DNA of 64,000 bases from Nocardiopsis_C rhodophaea (GTDB lineage: Bacteria; Actinomycetota; Actinomycetes; Streptosporangiales; Streptosporangiaceae), in NCBI RefSeq assembly GCF_039530945.1, contig NZ_BAAAPC010000006.1:124001-188000 (forward strand), given 5' to 3'. Positions 53,965-62,249 of this stretch are shown piece by piece. A program made the translations under genes and the position numbers. The notes under the pieces were generated by a model. That model was given only the letters and a program-made list of their open reading frames with translations. It did not search any database and was not told the DNA's origin. How positions within the stretch are numbered: the first letter of the stretch is position 1; the number at the start of each line of letters is the position of its first letter.

Positions 53965-55677
53965 CTACGCGGGGGCCGGCTCGAACTCCTTAACCGCGTC
54001 GATGGACGGGCCGTGCGGCGTGTTGGCCTCGCGCTCGATCATGATCTCGACCAGGACCGGCCGCGAGGTACGGCGCGCCTCCTTGCGGGCCCATTCCAGG
54101 GATTCGCGGATGTCCGCCGGATCCAGGACCCGGCGGCCGGAGCAGCCGTAGGCCTCCATGATCTTGACGTTGTCCGTGCCGTACTCGTCGTAGTGGATGT
54201 CGACCTGGTAGTTCATGTCGTAGGGGATCTCCGCCTGGCGGATCAGCCCCAGGTATTCGTTGTTGATCATGATGAGGACGAACGGGACGTCGTACTGGGC
54301 GCCCACGGCCAGCTCCTCCACCATGTACTGGAAGCCGTAGTCGCCGACGATGCCGACGACCTCGGCGTCGGGCTCGGTGGCCTCCACCGCCTTGCGGACG
54401 CCGATCGCCGCCGGGATCTCCCAGCCGAGCGGGCCCGCCTGGCCGCAGATCTGGTAGTGCCGCGGCTTGTGGGCCTTCTGGTGTTGACCGCCCCAGATCT
54501 GGTACAGGCCGATGGCGGTGACGAAGTAGGTGTCGGCGCCGAAGACCTCGTTGATCTCCTTGTAGACGCGTGGTGCCTTGATCGGCGTGGAGTCGAAGTC
54601 CTCGCGGCGGCCCATCGTCCGCTTGAGCTCGGCGATCCGCTCCACCCAGGCGCCCGGCCGGCGTCCGGCCCCGCGCCGCCTGGCCGCCTCCAGCAGCGTG
54701 CCGAGGAACAACTTGGCGTCGGAGACGACGCCGAGGTCCGGTTCGAAGACCTTGCCGATCTGGGTGGGTTCGATGTCGACGTGGATGAACTTCCTCGCGC
54801 CCCGGTACACGTCCAGCTGTCCGGTGTGCCGGTCGCCGAACCGGGCGCCGACCGCCAGCACCAGGTCCGACTCCAGGAAGGAGGCGTTGCCGTAGCGCTG
54901 GGAGGTCTGCACGCCGGTCATACCGGAGTACAGCGGGCTGTCCTCGTCGAAGGAGCCCTTGCCCATGAGGGTGACCTGGACCGGGATGTTCAGGTAGGAG
55001 GCGAGGTCGCGGAGCTCCTCGGCGGCCTCGGCGATGATGACGCCGCCGCCCGCCAGGATGAGCGGGCGCTCGGCCTCCAGCAGCATGTCCAGGGCGCGCT
55101 CCACGCGCGGCAGGTGCGGCTCAACGGTGCTGACGGCCAGTGGCGCGTCGATCGCGGGGTCGTATTCGATGACCTGCTGGGCGATGTCGAGCGGGATGTC
55201 GACCAGGACGGGGCCGGGGCGGCCCTCGCGGGCGATCCGGAACGCCTCCCGGAAGATCCACGGCGCCTGGCCGGCCTCCTTGATCTGCACCGCCCACTTG
55301 GTCACGGGCTTGGCGATGTCGACGATCTCCACCGCCTGGAAGGCTTCCTGGTGCAGCCGCGTGGAGACCGCCTGACCGGTGATGCACACCATCGGGATCG
55401 AGTCCGCCAGCGCGGTGTAGAGGCCGGTGATCATGTTGGTGCCGGCCGGACCGGAGGTGCCGATGGCGACACCGACCCTGCCGTTGGTGCGGGCCCAGCC
55501 GTCGGCCATGTGGGTCGCGCCCTCTTCGTGGCGAACGACCAGGTGCTCGATTCCGCCGACCTCCTCCAACGCCTTGTACAGCGGGAGGATCGCGGCGCCC
55601 GGGCAGCCGAAGGCGGTGTCGACGCCTTCGGATTTCAGGACCTCGACGACGGCGTTCATCGCGGGCATCTGTACCAT
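53965..55677 (-). CDS. gcl: Glyoxylate carboligase (tartronate-semialdehyde synthase), glutamate-containing variant
   Basis: A 570-residue thiamine-diphosphate enzyme that joins two glyoxylates to tartronate semialdehyde and CO2. The ATG at 55677 aligns with the E. coli start ('MVQMPAMNAVVEVLKSEG'); a GTG at 55695 would add six residues. Gcl-specific features are 'GTSGPAGTNMITGLYTALAD', 'FQAVEIVDIAKPVTKWAV', 'IDIEPTQIGKVF', 'CGQAGPLGWEIPAAIG' and the ThDP motif 'VGIVGDYGFQYMVEELAVG'. Residue 51 is Glu in 'RHEEGATHMADG', whereas Gcl of E. coli has Val there, unlike other ThDP enzymes. Context with glxR and hyi upstream supports Gcl, but the substrate range may differ. Confidence 0.88.
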   Translation of the reverse strand: MVQMPAMNAVVEVLKSEGVDTAFGCPGAAILPLYKALEEVGGIEHLVVRHEEGATHMADGWARTNGRVGVAIGTSGPAGTNMITGLYTALADSIPMVCITGQAVSTRLHQEAFQAVEIVDIAKPVTKWAVQIKEAGQAPWIFREAFRIAREGRPGPVLVDIPLDIAQQVIEYDPAIDAPLAVSTVEPHLPRVERALDMLLEAERPLILAGGGVIIAEAAEELRDLASYLNIPVQVTLMGKGSFDEDSPLYSGMTGVQTSQRYGNASFLESDLVLAVGARFGDRHTGQLDVYRGARKFIHVDIEPTQIGKVFEPDLGVVSDAKLFLGTLLEAARRRGAGRRPGAWVERIAELKRTMGRREDFDSTPIKAPRVYKEINEVFGADTYFVTAIGLYQIWGGQHQKAHKPRHYQICGQAGPLGWEIPAAIGVRKAVEATEPDAEVVGIVGDYGFQYMVEELAVGAQYDVPFVLIMINNEYLGLIRQAEIPYDMNYQVDIHYDEYGTDNVKIMEAYGCSGRRVLDPADIRESLEWARKEARRTSRPVLVEIMIEREANTPHGPSIDAVKEFEPAPA

Positions 55678-55895
55678 CTTCAGTGAACCCTTCACGTGCT
55701 AGGGGGTTGTAGGGGGTCCGCCGGCGGACCTTGGGGTGCGGCCAACACCCCGGTCGCCGGTTCTCGCGCGGAGCACACATATAAGTCGCGAGTCCGGACG
55801 GCCAGAACCGCCGGCGGAAACCCGTCCTCTCGGGTCATCTCGACCGGGACCTCGCACTCGGCTCCGTTCGACTGACCCGGCCCTGTCAAGATCGG

Positions 55896-56831
55896 TTACT
55901 TTTCGGCGCTCGCGGACAGCTCCTCCACGAGCTTGAGCAGCGCGGAGTGGTCCAGCCCGCCGTGTCCCTGCGCCTTGAGGGCGCCCACGAACTGCGCCAC
56001 CAGGGCGCCGAGCGGTATCGCGACACCGGCCTCGCGGGCGGCGGTCGTCACGATCTTCATGTCCTTGTCGTGCAGCGCGATGCGGAACCCCGGGTCGAAG
56101 TTGCGCTCGCGCATCTGCTCGCCCTTGCGTGTCATCACCGTGCTTCCAGCCAGCCCGCCGTTGAGCACCCGCAGGCCCGCGTCGGTGTCGACGCCGTGCG
56201 CCTCCAGGAAGACCAGGGCTTCGGCGACGAGCTGGATGTTGCCCGCGACGATGAGCTGGTTAGCGGCCTTGACGGTCTGACCGGCGCCCGGGGGGCCGAC
56301 CAGCACCGGGGTCGTGCCCAGCACGTCGAACACTGGGCGGGCGGCGTCGAAGTCGGCCTGCGCGCCGCCGACCATGATCGAGAGCTTGGCCTCGATGGCG
56401 CCGGCCTCACCGCCGCTCACCGGGGCGTCGAGGACGCGGAAGCCGCGTTCGGTGCCTTCTTCCGCGAGCTCGCGGGAGACATCGGGGCGGATGGTACTCA
56501 TGTCGATGATGAGGGCCCCGGGCGCCGCGTTGGCGAACACGCCGTCCTCTCCGCGGAGGACGGACTCGACGTCCGGGGAGTCGGGGACCATCGTGATGAC
56601 GATGTCGGCGTCGGCGACCGCCTCGGCGATGGAGAGCGCGGCGTGGCCGCCCTGGGCGGCGAGCTTCTGCGTCTTGGCGGGGTCGAGATTGACGCCGGTG
56701 ACGTGGTAGCCCGCCTTGACGAGGTTGACGGCCATGGGCAGGCCCATGATGCCGAGGCCGATGAACGCGATGCGGCCTTTCTCCGGGGCCAGGACGTCGC
56801 CGCCGTGAGCGGTTTCGAGGTTCGTGGACAT
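55896..56831 (-). CDS. glxR: 2-hydroxy-3-oxopropionate (tartronate semialdehyde) reductase
   Basis: A 311-residue beta-hydroxyacid dehydrogenase that reduces tartronate semialdehyde, the Gcl product, to D-glycerate. The NAD(P) fold starts 'RIAFIGLGIMGLPMAVNLVK' after a 19-residue N-terminal extension. The substrate motif is 'VLDAPVSGGEAGA', and the catalytic Lys lies in 'GAGQTVKAANQLIVAGNI'. The ATG at 56831 is preceded by AAGGA. The frame upstream overlaps hyi and is not coding. It lies between hyi (89 bp upstream) and gcl (218 bp downstream), all on the minus strand. Confidence 0.93.
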   Translation of the reverse strand: MSTNLETAHGGDVLAPEKGRIAFIGLGIMGLPMAVNLVKAGYHVTGVNLDPAKTQKLAAQGGHAALSIAEAVADADIVITMVPDSPDVESVLRGEDGVFANAAPGALIIDMSTIRPDVSRELAEEGTERGFRVLDAPVSGGEAGAIEAKLSIMVGGAQADFDAARPVFDVLGTTPVLVGPPGAGQTVKAANQLIVAGNIQLVAEALVFLEAHGVDTDAGLRVLNGGLAGSTVMTRKGEQMRERNFDPGFRIALHDKDMKIVTTAAREAGVAIPLGALVAQFVGALKAQGHGGLDHSALLKLVEELSASAEK

Positions 56832-56920
56832 GTCGTGCGGTGTCCTTTCGGTGCGGAGGATGGAAAAGGGAGCGGGCACGGGAGGGCGACGGGTGCCCGC
56901 CGCCGGAAAGGGCGCGGGCG

Positions 56921-57745
56921 TCAGCCCCGCAGCCAGCCGAAGCTCTCGGCGCTGGGGACGGTCGGCTTGTATTCCAGGCCGACGTAGCCGTCGTAGCCGC
57001 CGGCCTGCGCGGCGGCCAGCAGGTCGTCGAGCGGGAGCTGTCCGGTGCCCGGTTCGCCGCGGCCGGGGGCGTCGGCGATCTGGATGTGACCGAACTCCGC
57101 GGCGTGGTTGCGGACGACCGCGGCGACGTCGTCGCCGTTGACCGCGAGGTGGAAGAAGTCGGCGAGGAGGGCCACGTTGGCCGCCCCGGCCTTGGTGGCC
57201 TCGGCGACGAACGCGAGCCCGTCGGCCGCGGTCTTGAGCGGGTAGCCCTCCGAGCCGCTGATCGGTTCGATCAGGACGGTGCCGCCGATCGCCGCGACCG
57301 CCTCGGCCGCGGCCAGCACGCTCTCCAACGCGAGGCGGTCCTGCTCGGCCGGGTCGACGCCGTCCTGGCGCAGGCCGTACAGGGCGTTGAACGCCTTCGT
57401 CCCGGTGCGCTCGGCGATGCCGAGGACGACGTCGATGTTGTCGCGGAACTCGCCGACGCGGTCGGGCTGGGACAGCACGCCGCGGTCGGGGCCGGGCAGG
57501 GCTCCGGCGAAGAAGTTGAGGCCGGTGAGGCGGACACCCGCGCTGTCGAGCGCCGTGATGAAGGCGTCGACCTCCGTGTCTGTGGGGACCGCGCTCTCGA
57601 ACGGCCACCAGAACTCGACCGCGTCGAACCCCGCCGCGCGTGCGGCGGCCGGGCGCTCGTGCAGGGGCAGCTCGGTGAACAGCAATGAGCAGTTCACGGT
57701 GTAGCGCAGCGTGTGCCCCGATGTGCCGCCCGGTGTCTGGCTCAT
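56921..57745 (-). CDS. hyi: Hydroxypyruvate isomerase
   Basis: A 274-residue TIM-barrel isomerase that interconverts hydroxypyruvate and tartronate semialdehyde. It opens 'LRYTVNCSLLFTELPLHERP' and carries 'AGFDAVEFWWPFE', 'RLTGLNFFAGALPGPDRGVL', 'LIEPISGSEGYPL' (metal Glu), 'LLADFFHLAVNGDD' and 'HIQIADAPGRGEPGTGQL' (metal His, Asp) in family order. The ATG at 57745 has AGGAGG six bases upstream; the frame open to 57847 is not coding-like. It is the first gene of hyi-glxR-gcl and is divergent from uraD across 371 bp that contain inverted repeats. Confidence 0.93.
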   Translation of the reverse strand: MSQTPGGTSGHTLRYTVNCSLLFTELPLHERPAAARAAGFDAVEFWWPFESAVPTDTEVDAFITALDSAGVRLTGLNFFAGALPGPDRGVLSQPDRVGEFRDNIDVVLGIAERTGTKAFNALYGLRQDGVDPAEQDRLALESVLAAAEAVAAIGGTVLIEPISGSEGYPLKTAADGLAFVAEATKAGAANVALLADFFHLAVNGDDVAAVVRNHAAEFGHIQIADAPGRGEPGTGQLPLDDLLAAAQAGGYDGYVGLEYKPTVPSAESFGWLRG

Positions 57746-57771
57746 GTCTCGCCTCCTCAAACAGGGGTTGA

Positions 57772-57796
57772 TTTCATAATACGGAAAACACTTTTC
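57772..57796. promoter_or_regulatory. Inverted repeats upstream of hyi
   Basis: TTTC-N8-GAAA (57772-57787) overlaps a second dyad, GAAAA-CAC-TTTTC (57784-57796), 27-50 bp from the hyi ATG. The first form recurs at 57954-57969 in the same divergent spacer. They are candidates for the binding site of a purine/glyoxylate regulator; none is encoded in the window. Confidence 0.4.
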
Positions 57797-57953
57797 GCTT
57801 GAAGGAATGATTTGAGTGTGCGCCTCCACCCCTGCCTTGTCAACCACCCGACGGACGCCGACCGAGGGCGCGGCGATTTGTCCGGAATCGACGGGGCATG
57901 GAACCTTGAAACAGCCCTGTGATCGGCGCTACAGTCCGACATGTAGAAGATTG
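57797..57953. other. Centre of the hyi-uraD divergent spacer
   Basis: Part of a 371-bp gene-free region between divergent operons (57746-58116), AT-richer near both ends. It must carry promoters for both operons. Apart from the inverted repeats on each side I recognise nothing. Confidence 0.4.
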
Positions 57954-57969
57954 TTTCTGCACTACGAAA
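57954..57969. promoter_or_regulatory. Inverted repeat upstream of uraD
   Basis: TTTCTGCACTACGAAA (TTTC-N8-GAAA), 148 bp before the uraD ATG. It has the same arms and spacing as the dyad next to hyi, 182 bp away, so one regulator could hold both promoters. Confidence 0.4.
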
Positions 57970-58116
57970 TCTGCTCGAAACGCGGGGGGCGGCCGCTAAC
58001 GCCCCCGGTTGGCGGCCCGTGGCCCCGTCCGCAGGTCACCGGTTGGCGTGCGCGCTGGGCGGCGACGCCGACGTGCGGCCTCCGGCCGGAGCATGACCTG
58101 CTCACTGGAGAGACAC

Positions 58117-58653
58117 ATGCCTGACAGCACCACGTCAGAGGTGGTGGGCGACCCGGGCCTGCGGCGCGTCAACGCGCTGTCACCCACGGAGTTCCGCACC
58201 GAGTTCGCGCGCTGCCTCGACGTCGACCGCTGGGTCCGCGCCCTCGAAAGCGAGCGCCCCTTCGCCTCGCGCGAGGCGCTCCTGGCCGCGGCCGACAGCC
58301 ACGCCCGGCACATGACCGACGACGAGGTCCGAACCGCGATCGCCCGGCACCCCCGCATCGGCGAGCGCGCGAGCGGCGACGACACCGAGTCGACGTGGTC
58401 CCGGGGCGAGCAGTCCGCCGTCACCGCGGACGGCGCCGACTCCGAGGCCGCCTTCAAGGCCGCCAACGCCGACTACGAGGCCCGCTTCGGCCACATCTAC
58501 CTCGTCTGCGCCAGCGGGCGTTGTAGCGAGGAGCTGCTGGCCGACCTGAGGAACCGCATGAACAACGATCCGGCCACCGAGACCCGCGTCGTCGCCGGGG
58601 AGTTCCGCAAGATCGCGCTGCTGCGTGTCGGAAAGGTATTGGACGGATCATGA
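58117..58653 (+). CDS. uraD: 2-oxo-4-hydroxy-4-carboxy-5-ureidoimidazoline decarboxylase
   Basis: A 178-residue OHCU decarboxylase, the third step of urate to (S)-allantoin. Family motifs are 'WVRALESERPFASREALLAA' and 'AIARHPRIGERA' with the catalytic His. 'ADYEARFGHIYLVCASGRCS' and 'NDPATETRVVAGEFRKIALLR' complete the fold. The ATG at 58117 has GGAG upstream. The frame runs back to 58009 without family likeness. It is first in uraD-uraH-uricase-permease. The stop overlaps the uraH start (ATGA). Confidence 0.93.
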   Translation: MPDSTTSEVVGDPGLRRVNALSPTEFRTEFARCLDVDRWVRALESERPFASREALLAAADSHARHMTDDEVRTAIARHPRIGERASGDDTESTWSRGEQSAVTADGADSEAAFKAANADYEARFGHIYLVCASGRCSEELLADLRNRMNNDPATETRVVAGEFRKIALLRVGKVLDGS

Positions 58654-58994
58654 GCCACGTGACCACGCACGTTCTGGATGCCGCCCTCGGCAGACCCGCC
58701 ACGGGGGTGCCGGTGCGTCTGGAGGCCGCCGCGGACGCGCGGCGCTCCTCCTGGAAACCCGTCGCCAGCGGCGCGACCAACGACGACGGGCGCATCCCCG
58801 ACTTCGGCCCCGACCAGCTGCCCGCCGGGGTCTACCGGGTCACCTTCGACACCGCCAGCTACTTCGACCGCACTGGCCAGCGCGGGTTCTATCCCGAGGT
58901 CAGCGTGGTCTTCGATCTCAGCGACGAGGACGCGCACTACCACGTGCCCCTGCTGCTGAGCCCGTACGCCTTCTCGACCTACAGGGGGAGCTAG
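58650..58994 (+). CDS. uraH: 5-hydroxyisourate hydrolase (transthyretin-like)
   Basis: A 114-residue transthyretin-like hydrolase that opens 5-hydroxyisourate, the uricase product. It has the N-terminal 'SHVTTHVLDAALGRPATGVP' with catalytic His, a central 'TNDDGRIPDF', 'RGFYPEVSVVFDL', 'HYHVPLLLSPYAFSTYRGS', and the diagnostic C-terminal Tyr-Arg-Gly-Ser. The length is exactly that of the family. The start overlaps the uraD stop by four bases. It is followed by 196 bp before the uricase gene. Confidence 0.95.
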   Translation: MSHVTTHVLDAALGRPATGVPVRLEAAADARRSSWKPVASGATNDDGRIPDFGPDQLPAGVYRVTFDTASYFDRTGQRGFYPEVSVVFDLSDEDAHYHVPLLLSPYAFSTYRGS

Positions 58995-59003
58995 ACGACC
59001 CAC

Positions 59004-59020
59004 GGAAACCGACGTTTTCC
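59004..59020. promoter_or_regulatory. Inverted repeat between uraH and uricase
   Basis: GGAAA-N7-TTTCC in the 196-bp uraH-uricase gap, 10 bp after the uraH stop. It resembles in style, but not in orientation, the dyads upstream of uraD and hyi. It may be an internal operator or chance. Confidence 0.25.
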
Positions 59021-59190
59021 CTCTTCGAGTGCGTGATAGGTCCTTCCGCATGACCAGCGGTCCTCCCTCGGGCGCACCAGACGCGGCACTCCACACGCGC
59101 CCCGGAGTCCCCGCCCGGCGGGCCCCGCGCGCGGACACCGCGTCGGCAGATTCTCCCGACTTCCCAGATACCGGATGGAGTTGACCCAAC

Positions 59191-60087
59191 GTGGGAATCC
59201 GACTCGGAGACAACCAGTACGGCAAGGCCGAGGTACGCCTGGTCCACATCGACCGCGGCACCGACGTCCACCGCATCAAGGACATCAGCGTCACCTCCCA
59301 GCTGCGCGGCGACTTCGAGGCCGTGCACGTCGAGGGCGACAACGCCAACTGCATCCCCACCGACACCCAGAAGAACACCGTCTACGCCTTCGCCAAGGAG
59401 AACAACGGCGTCGGCGCCGTCGAGGACTTCGCCCTTCTGCTCGCCCGGCACTTCGTCGACGAACACGACTGTGTCCGGGGCGCCCGCCAGGAGATCGAGG
59501 AGTACGGCTGGGACCGTATCGCCACCGCCGACGGCCCGCACGACCACTCCTTCGTCCGACGCGGCGGCGAAACCCGCACGACGGTCGTCACCAAGGACGG
59601 CGACCAGGAGTGGGTCGTCTCCGGCCTGGACGGCCTGACCGTGCTGAAGTCCACGGGCTCGGAGTTCCACGGCTACCCGAAGACGAAGTACACGACGCTC
59701 AAGGAGACCACCGACCGGATCCTGGCCACCGATGTCACCGCCCGCTGGCGCTACATCGGCACCGACGTCGACTGGGACAAGGCCTACGCGTCGGTCCGGG
59801 CGATCCTGCTGGAGACGTTCGCCACCACCCACAGCCTTGCGCTGCAGCAGACGCTGTACGCGATGGGCACGGCCGTGCTGGAGGCGCACCCGGAGATCGC
59901 CGAGGTGAAGTTCTCCATGCCCAACAACCACCACTTCCTGGTCGACCTGTCCCCGTTCGGACTCGACAACCCCAACGAGGTGTTCTTCGCGGCCGACCGT
60001 CCCTACGGCAAGATCGAGGCCACCGTCGAACGCGATGACGCCCCTGATGCAGGTCGGGCGTGGGAGACGGTCCCCGGATTCGTGTGA
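59191..60087 (+). CDS. Urate oxidase (uricase)
   Basis: A 298-residue cofactor-free uricase that oxidises urate to 5-hydroxyisourate. Key residues are Lys in 'NQYGKAEVRLVH' and the catalytic Thr in 'IPTDTQKNTVYAFAKE'. 'DHSFVRRGGETRTT', 'SGLDGLTVLKSTGSEFHGY' and the C-terminal 'FSMPNNHHFLVDL' are also family blocks. The GTG at 59191 gives the family N-terminus 'GIRLGDNQYGK' and has GGAG upstream. It works with UraH and UraD just upstream to make allantoin. The C-terminal peroxisomal-type signal is absent, as expected for a bacterium. Confidence 0.96.
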   Translation: MGIRLGDNQYGKAEVRLVHIDRGTDVHRIKDISVTSQLRGDFEAVHVEGDNANCIPTDTQKNTVYAFAKENNGVGAVEDFALLLARHFVDEHDCVRGARQEIEEYGWDRIATADGPHDHSFVRRGGETRTTVVTKDGDQEWVVSGLDGLTVLKSTGSEFHGYPKTKYTTLKETTDRILATDVTARWRYIGTDVDWDKAYASVRAILLETFATTHSLALQQTLYAMGTAVLEAHPEIAEVKFSMPNNHHFLVDLSPFGLDNPNEVFFAADRPYGKIEATVERDDAPDAGRAWETVPGFV

Positions 60088-60375
60088 TCCCGCGGCGCCG
60101 CGACGGCCGGGAGGCCCCCTGCCCCCGGCCCCGGCCGGTCGTACGCCGCCCCGCTCCCCGGCTCCCTCCTCGGTCCTGTTCTCGACCCTTCCCCCGCCCC
60201 ACTCCCGTGGGACCGCACCTCGCGCGCGTCGAAGGCGCCTCTGCCCTCCCACCGGCGTCTGAGCCGTGCCCCCGACGCACCCATCACCCGCAACGACCCG
60301 CTCTCCCACCGGTCGATGTCCCCGGGCCGGTGATCGGGACCGGGTAGCTGAGATCGCAAGGGGCTGAAAACCGGC

Positions 60376-61803
60376 ATGAGATTCTCCAGGTCCCCCAAGG
60401 ACGAATCGGCCGCAAGCATCGCCACCGCGAACGACCCGGAGCACCCTTCTACGGGCCGCCCGGCTGACGGGAGCCCGCCGACGCGGCCCGAGGACCAGTG
60501 GCTCCCCCCGAAGCTGCTCTTCCTCTACGGACTCCAGCACATCCTCACCATGTACGCCGGGGCCGTCGCCCCCGTCCTGGTCCTCGGGGCCGCCGCCGGG
60601 GTCGACGCCGCTGGTATGGGCATCCTCATCAGCGGCGCCCTTCTCACCTCCGGGATCGCTACCCTGCTGCAGAGCCTGGGGCACCGGCGCATCGGAGCGC
60701 AGATGCCGATCGTCGTCGCCGCGTCGTTCGTCCCGGTGGGCGCGATGACCGGCATCGCCGGCGACCACGGTCTGCCCGCCGTGTTCGGCGCGTCTCTCGC
60801 CGGCGGTTTCTTCGCGCTGTGCCTGACGCCGTTCTTCGGACAGCTGGTCCGCTTCTTCCCACCGGTCGTGACGGGCACCATCATCACCGTCATCGGCCTG
60901 TCGTTGATGCCGGTGGCCGTCAGCTGGATCACCAACGGCCACACCATCGTGGTGGACGGGACCGCGACGTCGGTGCCGACCCTGGGCGATCTCGGGCTGG
61001 CGGCGGCCACACTCGGCTGCGTCCTGCTGTTCTCCCGGGTCCTGCCCGGCCTGCTCGGCCGCATCGCGGTTCTGCTCGGCCTCGCCGCCGGAACGCTCAT
61101 CGCACTGCCCTTCGGCAAGGCCGACTTCGGCGCGGTGGCCGACGGGCCGATGTTCGCTCTCGGCTCCCCCTTCTACTTCGGCGCCCCAGAGTTCCAGGTA
61201 GCGGCCGTGCTCACCATGTGCGTCATCATGCTGGTCGTTCTGACCGAGGGCGCGTCGCACATCATCGCGGTCGGCGAGATCACCGGGGCGCGCGTCGACG
61301 CCGCGCGCATCTCGGCGGGGCTGCGCGCCGACGTCAGCGCCTCACTGATCGGCCCCATCTTCAACGCCACACCGGCCAGCTCCTTCGCGCAGAACATCGG
61401 ACTGCTGGCGCTCACCGGCGTGCGCAGCCGCTACGTGGTGGGCGCGGGCGCGGGGCTGCTGATCGCCCTCGGGCTGTTCCCGGTGCTGGGGCGGGTCGTG
61501 GCCGCCATCCCGATGCCGGTGCTGGGCGGCGCCGGGCTGGTGCTGTTCGGCAGTGTCGCGGCCAGCGGCATCCGCACCCTGGGCCGGGTCGACTTCTCCA
61601 ACAACCTCAACCTGATCCTGGTGGCCACGTCGCTCGGCTTCGGCCTCATCCCCCTGGCCGCACCGGGCTTCTACGAGGGCTTCCCCCACACGATCGCGCT
61701 CGTCCTGCATTCGGGCATCGTCGCCGCGGCGGTCAGCGCGATCCTGCTGAACCTGTGCTTCCACATCATCGGCACAGCAAAGGGAGCCGGAGACGGCGGC
61801 TGA
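60376..61803 (+). CDS. Purine/xanthine permease (NCS2, nucleobase-ascorbate transporter family)
   Basis: A 475-residue proton-coupled permease with about 12-14 membrane helices. The Gln-His motif is 'LYGLQHILTMYAGAV'. The NAT signature is 'SFAQNIGLLALTGVRSRY' (Q-N-x-G-x4-T-x-x-R). The substrate-site acidic residue is in 'VVLTEGASHIIAVGEIT'. The first 50 residues are cytoplasmic and disordered. Its place after uraD, uraH and uricase argues for uptake of urate or xanthine. The 288 bp before it are GC-rich with no gene. Confidence 0.93.
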   Translation: MRFSRSPKDESAASIATANDPEHPSTGRPADGSPPTRPEDQWLPPKLLFLYGLQHILTMYAGAVAPVLVLGAAAGVDAAGMGILISGALLTSGIATLLQSLGHRRIGAQMPIVVAASFVPVGAMTGIAGDHGLPAVFGASLAGGFFALCLTPFFGQLVRFFPPVVTGTIITVIGLSLMPVAVSWITNGHTIVVDGTATSVPTLGDLGLAAATLGCVLLFSRVLPGLLGRIAVLLGLAAGTLIALPFGKADFGAVADGPMFALGSPFYFGAPEFQVAAVLTMCVIMLVVLTEGASHIIAVGEITGARVDAARISAGLRADVSASLIGPIFNATPASSFAQNIGLLALTGVRSRYVVGAGAGLLIALGLFPVLGRVVAAIPMPVLGGAGLVLFGSVAASGIRTLGRVDFSNNLNLILVATSLGFGLIPLAAPGFYEGFPHTIALVLHSGIVAAAVSAILLNLCFHIIGTAKGAGDGG

Positions 61804-62249
61804 CGCCGCCCGCACGCGCCGTCCCGGGCGGTGGGCGGGTGGACGCCGGCCCACCGCCCAGCGCCCGGTACACGCGCCCGCTGACCGCTGGACGAGTTCG
61901 GGCACCCGGCTCCACGCACGGCGGTTCGGTTGTCGACGGTGGCGGAGTCGTAGGGGTATCTCATTGCCGTCGATGCCGGTGGCGCTCACGACCAGACGGA
62001 TGATTCGTGCGCAGTGGCCGCACGCGTAGCGGATCTCATCGTTTCGGACAATCCTCCACCAACGATGTGGCCGATTGTGGCCAATCCGCTGCGCTGTGCA
62101 ACAGGTCCTACCTGCCGATTGCCGGATTTATCGGTGAATCCGGTACATGATCAGACTTGTTCAAGTATTGACGACTCCCTCCCATATATCTCAAATGGGC
62201 AGTGCAGTTCAGCGCCTCACCTCCCCCCACATCCCCCACAGGAGGCACT
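61804..62249. other. Intergenic region before the carboxypeptidase gene
   Basis: 446 bp with no gene. A short stem (GGCGGC-TGAC-GCCGCC, 61796-61812) overlaps the permease stop and may help termination. From about 62030 the sequence becomes AT-richer and should hold the promoter of the next gene. A good AGGAGG ribosome site ends it. Confidence 0.45.

Noticed and set aside
51937..55686. A 1249-codon plus-strand open frame opposite leuA and gcl.
   Set aside because: It is antisense to two well-recognised enzymes, is rich in Val/Gly/Asp/Leu with no family motif, and is the usual result of GC-rich codon third positions.
58918..61260. A 780-codon minus-strand open frame opposite uricase and the permease.
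   Set aside because: It is antisense to clear genes, and its Arg/Gly/Asp/His composition shows no domain.
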